Assembly: GCA_015183035.1 (NCBI GenBank)
Contig: JACZZP010000016.1
Coordinates: forward strand, 2,108,001 to 2,172,000
Direction: 5' to 3'
Origin: Meloidogyne chitwoodi
Lineage: Eukaryota; Nematoda; Chromadorea; Rhabditida; Meloidogynidae
Length of the DNA stretch: 64,000 nucleotides
In this document: in pieces, positions 1 through 13,104 of the stretch
Position numbering within the stretch: the stretch's first letter is position 1
How the letters are laid out: the number at the start of each line of letters is the position of its first letter
Program-made: the position numbers and the translations under genes
The notes under the pieces: model-generated
The model's database searches: none
Told to the model about the DNA's origin: nothing
What the model saw: the letters and a program-made list of their open reading frames with translations, nothing else

Positions 1-247
1 TTACACTTTCCTTTTTTATTTGCCTTTAATTAACTACTTGGCACTGATAACATTTTAAACTGTAAATATAATATTTTTGCCCGTCATAAAAACGATAAAA
101 ATATTGCGTTTTCTTTTTGTCGACTGATTATATTTTCATTTTATATTTATTTTTAACCTTTTTTTATCATTTCAATTTTTGTATATTTTTTCTCTTTGGC
201 AAATTGATTTAAACTTTTTTTAAAGAAGCAATTTTTAAGAATTTAAA
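1..247. other. AT-rich leader upstream of the ABC transporter gene
   Basis: No open frame or RNA gene is visible in this stretch. It is T-rich, with several polypyrimidine runs that could serve as trans-splice acceptors before the start codon at 248. It probably holds the 5' flank and 5' UTR of the following transporter gene. No core promoter motif can be defended by eye. Confidence 0.4.
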
Positions 248-3200
248 ATGCCACTTTATTCTTCTGGAAATGCCCAAGCTTGGTATTCACCTAAACAAGC
301 ACTTTGTATTGCAATTACTTTAGCAGTTGTTGATTTGGCAGTTAATATTTTTGGATTGGCTTGGAATGGAAAATTCTTTACTTTTGATAATTTGGAGCAT
401 TGGTTCAATTTTAGCAATTATACATTTACAACTAATCCAATCGATTTTCTTGCTGTTGCAATTCTTCGAATTTGTATTCTTCTTGGTGGAGCAGCAGGAG
501 TTTATTGTAATCCAAAAGGAGGTGCTGAAGCCTGTGCTACACTTTCCAATGTATTTTTTACTTTAATAAATCAACTAGTACTCTTGGTATTTGATTTTAT
601 TCTCGGGAAAGATTGTTTCGGTTGTTGAACAGATTTCGGGTTTTTTCTAAGTTTTTAACATTTTTCAAGACTATTTTTTAAGCTGAAATTCCCTACCACA
701 AGAGCTTTAATATCTACTCGTTAATACTTCACTTTTAGTTCTATTAAATAAACTTTTTTAAGTTTACATTTGCATTTATCTTGGTTATTGTCGCCTTTTC
801 TCCCATCAAATTGCTTGCATTTTACGAACATGAAGATCTCAAATTTGCTGTTGGCGATTGGATTCTTATGGTATAAAATTTAAAAATAGAATAATTTTTG
901 TTTATTTTAAAGATTTGGTGTATTTTGGCTGCTTTATTTGTTCAAGCAATATGGGTTAGTGTTTTCGCTCGTGTTCGTGAAGTTGTTTTTGTTGGACGAC
1001 AACGACTATTTTCTAATGAAGATGAACAATATTTCTCAGAATTGCAACGAAAAGAAATTGAAGTGGCTGATCAAAAACGTGAAACTTTTGTTATGCTTTT
1101 ACGCCTTCTTGGATATATGGCAAAGGAATGGCCCTATTATGGTGTTGCATTTATTTTCTTATTCTTCTATTCTCTTTCGAGAGTGTTTGTGCCTTATTTT
1201 ACTGGACAAGTGGTTTGTTTTTAATTTTAAGAAGAGCTAGTTTAAGTTTCGAAATAAATTAAACTTTTTAACCAAAAATAAGTGATTTATTGCAAATTAA
1301 TTACTACATTTATATCAATCAAAACAAACAATATACGAATATAAGGAGAATATGAGACAAGGATTGAATTAGGGGGAATTGAATGATTTATGAGACAATA
1401 TTTATGGAATTTATGACATTAATATATACAAGTGGAGGTTAAGGAAACAACAGAGTAATGAGCAGATAATTTTACCAACGTCCGGTTCTTGAACAAATAC
1501 ACAAGTAGCATCCTAAGCAAGCACAAATCCCTTCTACGTGAGAGTGATTGCCTAAAATTTTTGAAAAGTTTTAAAATTGTTTTTTTTCTAATCATACCAC
1601 TTTGGCAGAATCTTCCTCTCCTGAAGTATCCTTTGACTCCTTAGAGTGCTCTTCACTGCTGTAGATGTCGCTTGCTGTACCTTCCTTGCTATCTTCACCT
1701 TTCTTTCCTCCATCCTTATCTTTCTTCTTCTTGTCAATGTCCTTCCCTTCTTTCTTTTTTCCTTTCTTGCTCTTCTTCTTTCCATCTTTTTCATCAGAAC
1801 CGCTACTACTACTGCTGCTTTTGCTCTTAGCCGTATTATCCTTCTTGGACTTTTTGTCATCACCCTTAGATTTTTTGTCTTCCTTCGTGTCATCTTTTTT
1901 GTCCGATTTCTTGTCAGCTCCAGACTTTTCATCTGATTTTTTGTCAGCCTTTGAATCCTTTTCAGATGCAAGTCCAGATTCCAAGTCGCCGCCTGTCTTC
2001 ACGGATGACTTTTCATTGTCCTTGTCGTCCTTTTTGTCTTTGTCGCCGCCACAGCAGAGAAAGAAGATCTCAAATTTTCATTTTAGAAATTAAATGAAAA
2101 GTTTAAAAATTTACTAACCACTATCGCCAAGCAACAAATGACCAGAATTATCGCAACTACTATTACGACGACAGGTATCCAATTTGCTGTAACTACTTCA
2201 GGTGGTTTTGATTTGAAGAATGCGTCCATGATCTTCTTGTCATTGTTATGCACAGACTCTCCACCACCGTCCTCTGTTTGAACAATCGCTATGTTGAGTA
2301 GAATTATCAAGTTGACGACAGTCAGCAAACATTGCTTGAAGACAACAGACATAGTGAAGGGCAAGCGGAATATAACAAGTTTTGAGTTGTGTATAAGTGT
2401 TAAAGAAGAGTGAATATTTTGAGTTTCTTTTATAGTCAATATTTGCCAAAATTTTGTTAATTTCAACAATCTTTAAAATTATTTCCAATAAACCAAAAAT
2501 TAGATGAATGTTAAATTAAAATAACAATAATTATATTTTGTAGGTTGGAGCGGTATTTGGTGCTGATGCATCTTATGAACATCTTTTCAATTACGTTATC
2601 ATTATGGGTTAGTTTTTCAGTTTTATCATAATATTTTTTAAACTTTGTCATTCAGCTTCTCTTTCACTTTCAAGTTCTGTTTTTGCTGGTCTACGAGGTG
2701 GATTTTTCACATATTCTCAGGTTTATATTTAAAATTGATGGATTTTAATTGAATTTATAGGCAAGAATTGATAGGCGAATTCGTGGAAATCTTTTCCAAT
2801 CTTTTGTTAAACAAGAGGTTTTTTCAATAAAATTTAATTTTTATTTTTTAAAATGTTTTATAGATTGGATTCTTTGATGCTAACAAAACTGGTTTATTTA
2901 AAAAAATTTAAAATCTATTTTACATTTGTTTTATAGGAGAAATCTGTTCTCGAATAAATGCTGATTGTCAAACAATGTCTAACACATTGGCTCTTTATAT
3001 GAACGTTTTTTGCCGTAATATGACTATGCTCGTTGGTTCACTTATTTTCATGTTTATACTTTCATGGCGTCTTACTATTGTCACATTTACTGCTGTTCCT
3101 ATTATTTTTTTAATTTCTAAAGTTTTTGGTGTTTATTATGATGTGGGTATTTATTTTTTTAAATTAAAGGAAAAAAATTATTTAAAATATTTTTCTTTTC

Positions 3201-5018
3201 TAGCAAATTTCTGAAGAAAGTCAAAACAGTGTGGCTAAAGCAAACGATGTTGCAGAAGAAGTACTCAGTGCAATACGTACTGTAAAGAGTTTTGCTTGTG
3301 AACGTTTTGAATCTCTTCGCTTTCTTTCTTATTTAAATGTTACTTTAAGTATTGGTGCTCGTAAAGCATCAGCACATGTTGGCTTTCTTCTTACTACAGA
3401 GGTTTTTTTTAATTTTTACAGTGTTTAATTAATATTTCAAGTTTTTGCAAATGGGAATTTTAACTATGGTTCTCTTTTATGGTGGTCATTTGGTCATTCA
3501 AGGGAAAATAAATTCTGGACTTCTTGTTTCTTTTATGCTCTATCAATTTCAATTGGGAGAGAATTTACGTGTCAGTTTTTTCTTTAAACTTTTTAAAATA
3601 AAAAATAATTTGCAAATGTAGGAATTGGGTGAAGTCTGGAATGGATTGATGCAAGCGGTTGGTGCTTCGAGAAAAGGTTTATTTTTATTTTTTTTTTGAG
3701 TTTGAAATTTAAATTTATTTTTGTTAGTTTTCGAACTAATTGACAGACAACCAGAGGTACTTAATGATGGTCATATTGCTCTCGATGACAGAATTGCTAG
3801 GATGGAGGGACGCATTGAATTTCGGAATGTACATTTTAGTTATCCAACGCGACCTAATATTCCTGTACTTAAAGTTGGTCATTTTATTTGTAAAAATTTA
3901 TAAAAAAAATTTTCTTAGGGTCTTTCCTTCACAGTCGAACCAGGTCAGATTGTGGCATTGGTTGGACCTAGTGGAGGTGGAAAAAGCTCGTGTATTGCCT
4001 TACTTGAGCATTTCTATGAGCCAGAGTCTGGGGAAGTTCTTCTTGATGGTTTACCAGTGCGAGATTATGATCACAAATTTTTGCATACAAAGGTTTCACT
4101 TGTTGGACAGGTTTTTTTTGTACTAAAACATTACTCAATTAATACCCTTTTTTGTGTCACAGGAGCCAGTACTTTATGCGCGTTCCGGTAAAACAAAAAG
4201 ATTTTTAATATTAAACATTTTGTTTTGTTTAAAGTTCGAGAAAATATTGCTTATGGAAGCACTGCAACATATGAAGCAGTACAGAGAGCATCAAAACATG
4301 CGAATGCTCATGGATTTATAATTGAAGCACAGGAAGGTTTGAATTTCAAAATATTATTAAAATAATTCAAATAAAAAAAGGTTATGAAACGAGTGTTGGC
4401 GAAAAAGGAGGACAAATGTCTGGAGGGCAGAAACAAAGAATTGCAATTGCTCGTGCACTGGTAAGAGAGCCAGTTGTGTTGTTACTTGATGAGGCAACAA
4501 GTGCTTTAGATTCAGAATCTGAGCATTTAGTACAGGAGGCTATTCAACGCAATCTTAGGTATAAATTTATTTTTTTTCATTCTCTGAATTATCTTAGGGG
4601 TCGAACTGTTCTATTGATCGCACATCGTTTAAGCACTGTAGAGAATGCCGACAAAATTGTAGTGATTAGTGGGTATGATTTTTCAATTTATCAAAAAAAA
4701 ATTGAAATTCTTTTTTAGAGGTCGAGTAGTTCAGGAAGGTGTGCATAAAACATTAATTTCGGAAGAAGGTCTTTACAAACAATTGGTACAAAGACAAATG
4801 CTCGGTTTGCCAAATTACAAAATTAAATTAATTAAAAAAAACATTTTTGAGGTGCTGAACTAAGTGAAGATTTTACAGCACCAAAACAAACTCGTCATCA
4901 TAGCGAAAGAACTCCTCGTGCTCGATCTGCTAAAAGAATTCCGCGTTCTGCCTCACCAAGTCAACAAAGTACAGTACAATCTTTTCTTGGTTCTAGTATG
5001 GCTAGTTCATATCTTTAA
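248..5018 (+). CDS. Half ABC transporter, TAPL/HAF-4/HAF-9 type (ABCB9-like)
   Basis: This is a multi-exon gene for a half-transporter. Family members of this type (human TAPL/ABCB9, C. elegans HAF-4 and HAF-9) sit in lysosome-related membranes and move peptides using ATP. The N-terminal exon (248 to about 570-628) and the exons to 1213 encode several hydrophobic segments that fit the extra TMD0 of TAPL. The core membrane domain follows, in exons from about 2543 to 3660. The nucleotide-binding domain shows Walker [10 protein letters not shown] (3964-3990), signature [15 protein letters not shown] (from 4416), Walker B with [11 protein letters not shown], and the switch motif IAHRLST. I join the last exon as [10 protein letters not shown] across a ~48 bp intron, ending at TAA 5016-5018. 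The exact donor of exon 1 is uncertain. The 1.3 kb intron (1214-2542) holds a separate antisense gene. The AATAAA-containing stretch near 5065 may be the polyA signal. Confidence 0.9.
1592..2352 (-). CDS. Nested single-pass membrane protein with Lys/Asp/Ser-rich tail
   Basis: This two-exon gene lies on the opposite strand, wholly inside an intron of the ABC transporter. Exon 1 (2352-2119) encodes a signal peptide or anchor ([20 protein letters not shown]), a short polar stretch and the start of a strongly hydrophobic segment ([17 protein letters not shown]). A ~50 bp GT-AG intron joins to exon 2 (2068-1592), which completes the membrane segment with IFFLCCGG. About 145 residues dominated by Lys, Asp, Ser and Gly follow, ending SAKVV. 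The total is about 236 residues. The pattern is a small extracellular part, one transmembrane helix, a Cys pair at the inner face and a long charged cytoplasmic tail. I do not recognise the family. The tail is low-complexity and weak evidence on its own, but the intron keeps the frame and the hydrophobic core. That supports a real gene. Confidence 0.6.
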
Positions 5019-7052
5019 ATAAAGAAGAGCTCAGGTTCGTAAAAGAAAGGATATCAGGTTTGTAATAAATAAAATATTAATTTTGTTATTTATATTTATG
5101 ATAATTAAAAAAAAATTTTTTTTGGTTAAAATTTGTGTAAATTCTTTTATTTTTTAAGAGTCAAAAAAAAAAAGAATAAATTCTATTTTTTATAGAAATT
5201 CAACATGAGGTTACAACAAATAAAAAGCAACAAACTTGATTTATCTTTCAGCTACAAATCCATTTCTTCGGTCTCAACCTCTTTATTATTCCACTAAATT
5301 TTTAATAACCTGTTTTCTTTTTTGAATATTTATAAAAATTGCTGATCTTCAATGCTTGTAATATCTTCATTGTAGTTTGAAATCCTTGAATTTTTTGCCA
5401 AGTTTGTTGATCATTAATTGAAACATTTTGATTGGTCGTTGACAATGACAATATTTTTTAAAATTTATTGTCAAACACTGTTTTCTTCTTTATGTGTTTT
5501 TGAACATTTTGATCAATTTCTTGACAAAAGGACTTTTGTAAATAGAAGTAGATGCATAACTTGCACAAATGTGAACGTTTTCTTTCGGACGATCGGGTAA
5601 TTTTTAAGTGAATAGTATACGAAATGAATTTTTAGTTCGATCTTACATTAGTTGACATATTAAATTAAAAAAGCGGTCTAACGAAATAACGTTAGCTCAA
5701 AAGAATTTATCTTTTACGAAAATGAACATATTGAAGTTACCATATTGACATTTATTTTTAAATAATATATCGTCCGCTTTGTAGCGGCTTTTTTGAATAA
5801 GCTGCTTTGTTGCGACCGCCTAAACTGGAAAAAGTGTACTGTAGATCCAATTTTTATTATTTTTCTATATTCAGAAGCTTTAATCTCGACTTCTATCGGA
5901 GGAATTTGACTCAACAAAGCTAGTTCAATTCAGTTTTTCGAGCTATTTCCAATTATATGTGTCTCATTCAGATCTCTCCAATATTTTAAATCTCAAAAAA
6001 GTCATTCTCCCTAAATTTTTTCAATATTTAGGGGGTTTTTCTCAAATTCTGTGTTACAGATTTTTTTGATCAAAGCTTATTAGATCTAGTTTTTCGAGCT
6101 CTTTCCAACGATATTTGTCTCATCAAAATCTCTCCAATAATTTAAAAGCACAAAAATGACAGTTTTGTCGTTCTCCCCATAATTTTACAATTTTTATGAG
6201 CGCATATCTCGCCTTCTATACTAAAATTAAGTTTTCTTAAAAGTTAGTTCGATTCAGCTTTTCAAGCTATTTCAAATGATACATGTCTCGGCTGGATCTA
6301 ACATTTAGAAAAAAAAGCCACTAAAATACAGTATATACAATTCCCTATAATTTATCACTGCAATGAAATGGCATTTACAAACTTAATTTATCAAAAACTG
6401 TCGTTTCACTGCCAACCGAGAATTTAATATAACCTAATTCTTACTGTAATTCCCTTTAATTTTTGGATGTTTATAAGCCTTTATCTCGAATTCTATAATA
6501 GAGAATTGGCTCATACAAAGCTCATTAGATTTAGTTTTTTGAGCTCTTCCAAATGATGCATGTCACGACCAAAACTTACCAATAGTTTAAAAGCTCAAAT
6601 ATAGTGTTTATTCATTCCACCCATAATTGTTGGATCTTTCTGAGACTTTATCTCGGTTTATTTCTAACTTATTTTCTTTCATAGATCGTTCGATTCAGCT
6701 TTTCAATTTTCGAATGATAGATGTCAAGCTGGAACTAACACATGACGATTTTTAATTCTTAAAAATTGTTTCCCATGACCGAGTTTCGCGCCCATTCGCC
6801 ATGACCGAGTTTCGCGTCCATTCGCCATGACCGAGTTTCACACCCATTCACCGCAAAAAATTTCGCAGAACATTCGCATCAAGAAATTTCTTCCAAGTTG
6901 CTCCCTTTGCCAAGGAATAATCTCCAAGTCTTGCAATACTACTCTAAAACTCTAATACCTTAAAAATTCCGATCTCTATTCTAATTTTAAGCTTAAAAAT
7001 TCATATATTTTTAATCTAATTTTCTAATTCAATTAAAATTTTATTTTTAGAT
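5019..7052. repeat. Gene-free spacer with copies of a dispersed ~300 bp repeat
   Basis: No gene is visible between the transporter and the helicase. From about 5870 to 6770 the sequence repeats a loose unit. Each unit combines a phrase like 'tctcgacttct', a CAGTTTTTCGAGCTCTTTCC phrase, 'tgatacatgtctc' and a 'cataatttt...atgtttata' phrase. The same phrases recur at 34.17-37.0 kb inside the MOLO-1-like intron. A sub-block at about 6356-6450 (ATTTATCACTGCAATGAAA... to TTCTTACTGTA) has counterparts at about 34172-34265 and 36796-36900. This marks a dispersed family rather than chance similarity. No open frame for a transposase is seen. Confidence 0.65.
6773..6850. repeat. Three tandem 26-bp repeats
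   Basis: Three direct copies of a 26-base unit (beginning CCATGACCGAGTTTCGCG) start at 6773, 6799 and 6825. The first two differ at one position and the third at several. A decayed fourth copy (CCGCAAAAAATTTCGCAGAA) may follow at about 6851. The unit is richer in G+C than its surroundings. It lies about 200 bp upstream of the helicase start. Confidence 0.85.
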
Positions 7053-10000
7053 ATGGAAGACATTAAACAAACATTATACGCCGTTCTTGGGAAAAAAAAG
7101 CTTGGACAACCTAAATATTCGTTTACCCAAAGTGGTAAAGGTCGTCAACGATTTCTTTGCCAGATTGAAGTAGACGGATTAAACTATGGTATCGATTAGT
7201 TTTTATTGAAATTTTAAATTGTTTTGTTCTTCAGTTGGCGTTGGAAACTCCACCTCTAAAAAAGATGCGCAGTCGAACGCTGCGAGAGATTTTGGACAAT
7301 TCTTAGTTCGTGAAGGAATAATAAATGCTCAAGAGCTTCCTCAATTACAAGTCCAGGTTTTTCTAATTTTTAATTCCCTAATTAATCATCTAATTTTAGC
7401 CTTCTGATTTGGAGGCTAATAATCCACAAATTCAAATAGAAAACAAAGGAGGAACTTCCGATCCTTTATCCTATCATATGAATACAGATTTTACTAGTGA
7501 TGATGTTTCTCCAACAAAACAAGATTTTAGCCGTCCTAAAACTCATTATGATCAATATATTGAGCAAAAAGCAGAAGAGATTTCTCAGGTTTAATTTTCT
7601 CAATGACCATTTAAAATATAATTTAGTAAAATTTTTAGTCAGAGTCAGTAGATATGACTTCTGAAATTCACGGTGGTTGGATTATGGAAAATTGTAAACA
7701 GGCTCTCAATGAATTTTGCCAGAAAAATCGATTGCCTCCTAGAGAGTATAAAACTAGTAAGGATGGAACAACTAATAGCAGGTTTATTTGCTCCAGCGTT
7801 AATGTTACTACAAATCTTTCGTCTCTTGCATTTGATCTAAATGTGCATTTTTTCCCAAAATTTATTTTTTTGTTTTTGTTTATCCTAAAAAAGTTGAATG
7901 CATATTAAGATTAAATGTTTGTTTTTTCACATATTTCTACCTTTCACTTTGTTCAACTGTATTATCATATCTATAATAGATCTTGTTGAAAACGAGATTT
8001 AGTCATTCAACTTGATCGATATTTTTTAAATATTTTAAAGTTGAACGAACTGAATGGTCTTTAATTTAATTTTCTTTTAAATTATATTTTTAATAAATAA
8101 TATCTGTTTAATTTTCAGTACTTATGTTGCCGAAAATGAGGTTTTTTTGCCGAAATTGAATAAAAGTATTTATAAAAGTTTTTTTTAAATTATATTTTAT
8201 TTTTAAAATAGCCATTTACGGACGAGGCCAAGGTTCTACTAAAAAAGTTGCAGAGACTACTTGTGCATTATCTATTGTCAGACAACTTTTCCATATTGGT
8301 TTATTATTTTTTAAAAAGATATAATCTAAGAAATAATTTAGGTGCTATACCTTCATCTTCAGATAAACAAAGTTCAAATAAAAAGCTTAATGCAAATAAC
8401 GTTTTTAATTTAATGTTTAAGACTTTTATTTATTTTTTTAATTTTAGTTGGCGGAAATAAAAGTACATATCGACCCTGGATTGTGTACAAGAATTGAGAA
8501 TTTTTTGGCAGATGTAGGAGTTGATCCTGTTGTTGATGGATTAGATGATGCGACTGTTGATAATCCACGATCTTTGTTAGTCGATAAAAAATTGGAAGAA
8601 TTCCCTCTGTCAGAAGAAAAATCATCTTGTTGTAAAAGCATTATGTGGACACCACCCGTCCAAAATTGGAATCCATGGATGTTTATTTTTTTAATAATTT
8701 TATTTTTATATTTTTTAAAATAAATTAGAGCTTCAAATATTGATAACAAACCAATTGCTTTTTGGAAAATGGATAAAATTAGTGATGATTTATTAATGAA
8801 AGAAAAATATAAACAAATTCCTGAACAATTGGTTAAAGAAAGGGAGAAACTTCCAGTCTTCAATGTTTCAATTTTTTTAAATTTAATTTTTAATATTTTA
8901 ACTTTTTAGCATCGTCAACAAATAATTAAAACTGTAGCTGAATATCCCGTTGTTTTAATAAAAGGTTCTACTGGTTGTGGAAAGACTACACAGGTTTTTT
9001 TTCTAATTTTAAATCTTTTTTTAAACTTTGTAGATTTGTCAATATCTTCTTGAAAGTTTTTTACTTGACAAAAGAGGAGCAGATTTCAATTGTTATGTAA
9101 CCCAACCACGTAGAATTTCTGCAATTACATTGGCTGAACGTGTTGCAAATGAACGATATGAACAACTTGGAGAATCTGTTGGATATTCTGTACGTTTTGA
9201 AACAATAACTCCAAGACAATATGGTGCAATTATGTAATTAAATTTTTTTTTTTAAATTTATTTTAATTTAAAAACTTAAAAGGTTTGTTACTGTTGGAGT
9301 ACTTATGCGTAAAATGGAGATGGGTTTAAGAGGAATTTCTCATGTTATAGTCGATGAAATTCATGAACGTGATATTAATACAGACTTTTTATTAATTGTG
9401 GTTAGAGATATGCTTCGTGCTAATCCAAAACTTCGTGTCCTTTTAATGTCTGCAACAATTGATGTAATTTTTTATTTTTTGTTAAAAAAAAAACTTTATT
9501 TTTTTAACAGACATATCTTTTTACTAATTATTTTGGTCAATGTCCAATTATTGAAATTGAACAACGAGTACATCCAGTTCGTCATTTTTTTCTTGAAGAT
9601 GTTATTTCTATGTTAAAATATATGCCACAAATCGTCCCAGAACTTGATAATAAAAGAAGAAAGAAAAAATCTTCTTCTGGGGGAAAACCTGAAACTTCTT
9701 CTTCATCAACAACAACTGCTGCTGATAATATTGACGAAGAATGTGATGAAATGTCAATGAATGTGACAGATGATTTTCTTGTTTGTGGGGATGAATATTC
9801 ACCTGAAGTTAAAAAAGCACTTGGAAGATTCACTGAAAGAGAAATTCCAATTGAATTAATTGAGCTTTTACTTTCTGATATTGATCTCAATGGAAAACCT
9901 GGCTCCGTTTTAATTTTTCTTCCTGGTTTATTTTTTTTTTAATTTTTTAACTTTTATTTTTTTTTAAAAGGTTGGCAAATGATTTCTCTTATTTTGAATC

Positions 10001-12926
10001 GTTTATTGCTTCATAGAATTTTTAGTAATACACGACGTTTTGTCATTCTTCCTTTACATTCACAACTTTCTGCAAGAGAACAACATAAAGTATTTGAACC
10101 AGTAGGACGAGAACAACGCAAAATTATTCTTTCTACAAACATTTCTGAAACTTCAGTTACTATTGATGATGTTGTTTATGTCATTGATTCATGCCGGTAT
10201 AACTTTTGTAAAAATATAAAATAATTTGGTAAAATTGCAGTGTTCGAGAGAAAATGTATTCATCAAGAAACAATATTGTCCACTTTGCTAATGTTTGGGT
10301 AATAAATATTTAAATATTTTCTTCATTTCAACAATTCTTTTTTTAGGCATCTAAAACAAATTTAATACAACGGCGTGGCCGTGCAGGTCGAGTACAAGAA
10401 GGCTTCTGCTTTCATTTGGTTACTCGTGCACGTTTTGATGCCTTAGAAGAGCATCGGACAGCAGAAATGTTGCGAACACCACTTCACGAAATAACTCTCA
10501 CAATTAAACTTTTACATTTGGGCTCAGTTGGTGAATTTTTGGAAAAGGCAGTACAGCCTCCTCCAATCGATGCTGTTGTTGAAGCTGAGGTTAATTTTTA
10601 AATTTTCGAAAGGCATAATTTTTTATATAAAGGTTTTACTTCGTGAAATGAATGCGTTAGACAAGGATTTGGAATTAACAGCTCTTGGGCGCATTCTCGC
10701 TCGTTTGCCGATTGAACCAAAACTGGGGAAAATGCTTTTGTTAGGTGCTGCTATGGGTGTTGGTGATCTAATGCTTACATCAGGTTTGTAATAAAGCAAT
10801 CGACAAATTCTAGAAAATAGATACTAGTTTTTCAAAGAAAGGCTTTATCCACTTAACCATCTCATCATCGATGAAATACTTTTCTTTTGTATCTATTATA
10901 CTAATCGATAGCTGACCTTACATAATTTTTTTTTCAGCTGCTGCAACGAGTTTCAATACTCCGTTTGTTCCAAGGTTTTTATTTTTAATTTATTAATTTC
11001 TTTAAAATATTAATTGTAGGGAACGAATGCATACAAAACTGGCACACATGCATCGATCTTTTTCTGGCAATCGTCCATCAGATCATATTGGATTGGTTAA
11101 TGTAAATCAACAATTTTCTGAAGAGATGGACATTGATGTTTCTTCTGCAGAAAATTTGTGTCGTCGACATTCTTTGAGTTATCCCTTGCTTTGTATGGCT
11201 AGAGAAGCGAAACGGTTTATTTTAAATTTAAAACTGAATTTAAAATAAGTTTATGTTTTTAGTCAAATTTATGATGTTCTTGTAAATAATTCCGGATTCC
11301 CAGAATCAGTGTTTAATCCTTACAAAATTGATGTTCGTGGACCAGATCCAAATTTAGATGTCTTTCTTTCAATGTTAATTGCTGCATATTATCCAAATGT
11401 TTGTTATTTACGGTTAGTAAATTTATAAATAATTTTTTTTATATAATTAATATATATAGAGATCGTCGAAGAGTATACACTTTAGAACAAGCAGTTGCCC
11501 TTCTAAGCAATATGTCTGTTTGCGTACCTTTCAATCGTGGGGAACAAGCAAATTTTGCATCGCCACTTTTTATGTTCAGCGAAAAGGTAATTAAAAAAAA
11601 TATTTTATGGACAATAAAAAACTACGCTTGTGCCAGAATTATTAAATATAATTTCTCCGACAAAATATAATTTAATTAAATCAAAATAGAATGGGAGTAA
11701 TTGCATGACTATTATACATCCTAATTAGTAGTTTATTCTGCCCCGCCTCCTTAACTGTTCCAGGTTAAACAAACTAGTGAAAATTGTGAAATTCCCCGTC
11801 AATCATTTGTCAACGAATTTGCGGCACTTTCCTTACAATTCCAGCTTAGAACCAATTGCATTTCTTGTAAACAAGTTTCAATGATCTCTCCTTTGCAATT
11901 ATTGATTTTTGGCTCTAGAAAAGTTGAAGCAATTAGCGTTGATAAAATTCGATTGGACAAAATGTATAAATTTTATTTTATAAATTAAAATTTAATTTTT
12001 AGGATTCCATTAAACTTATCTGCAAAAATTGCTTCGAAAATTGTTGCTCTACGTCCGTGTATAGAAGCATTGGTTGTTAGAGCATGCTTGCATCCAGAAC
12101 AATTATCTGAACAGCCTAAACAAGTAAAATTTCAATATAATTTTTTTTAAATTTTTTAATAGGATAAAATTCTAATTGGATTAATTCGTGAACTTTCTTC
12201 TGATAGGGCATGGATTCCATCTGGAGAGGAGGGTCTTCAACCTGTTGAGTATTCAGCAACTAAAGGAAATTTATATCAATATAACATGAATGAACAAAGA
12301 TCTTATGCAACTCCACTGAATCAAACGTTAATTTTTAAATATATAATTTAATTTAAAAAATTTCTTAAATTTAGAATGAATTTACCTTCATCAAATCCTA
12401 ATCATATTTCAATAATAAGGCCGCTAAAACGCCCTTATGGATCACCACCATCTATTATTGACCTGTATGGAAATCGGCCTTCTTCAGGTTTCTTTTTAAA
12501 AAAATCTTTCAATCAATTTTTAAAATTTTTCTTTTAGAATTGAATATCGCTGGGCAAGAAGCTGTTGCAGCAGCCGGAGGATTAGCGGCATCTTCTTCAA
12601 ATTTTGGTGGACGAGGGACACCTTACACATCACATACTCCATCTGAAGATTTCAGTTCACTGGCCGGCTACGGGTGCGGCTCTGGGTTAATTATTGAATT
12701 TAAAAATAAACTTTTCTTGTTTAAACTATTTTTTATTTTGTTAAATTTAAAAAAATTTTAAAATTTTAGACCGAGCAATTATTACGGAAATAATCAACAA
12801 AATCAGTTACCACAAGTTGTACAACAATTTAATAATGGTATGTCTGGAAGAGGAGCGAGGGGATTTGGAAGACGAGGGTTTGGTAATCGCCGTCCTGGAG
12901 GTTTTAGGAGGAAACGAGGAATATAA
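7053..12926 (+). CDS. rha-1: ATP-dependent RNA helicase A (DHX9/MLE), DEAH box
   Basis: This multi-exon gene encodes an RNA helicase A orthologue that unwinds RNA and DNA duplexes in the nucleus. The start at 7053 follows an acceptor-like TTTTTAG at once. Two double-stranded RNA-binding domains come first: one across 7053-7410, and a second read across exons 7639-7824, about 8119-8163 and 8211 onwards ([12 protein letters not shown] joined to [17 protein letters not shown]). The core has motif [10 protein letters not shown] (8964-8990), motif II DEIH (9353-9364), SATID, and QRRGRAGR. The HA2 and OB-fold regions follow. The tail carries Gly/Arg repeats ([16 protein letters not shown]) and ends RRKRGI at 12924-12926. 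Domain order and length match the family; human DHX9 also ends in RGG repeats. It is the first gene of a tight same-strand cluster, 178 bp before the next start. Confidence 0.95.
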
Positions 12927-13104
12927 TATTATTTATAAATTATTATTAATTGTTTACTTTCTTTTTTACTAGTTATGCTCAAAATATTATTATTTTTTAT
13001 AAAAAATTTCGCATATTTCATTCAAAAATTAATAGAATGTTTTTTTTCTAATTTATTGATTATTTTATTATGTATACTTATTTTCATACACATTTGCAGG
13101 GAAG

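Noticed and set aside
1646..2093. Plus-strand Ser/Phe/Leu-rich frames
   Set aside because: They are the antisense shadow of the Lys/Asp/Ser-rich exon of the nested minus-strand gene.
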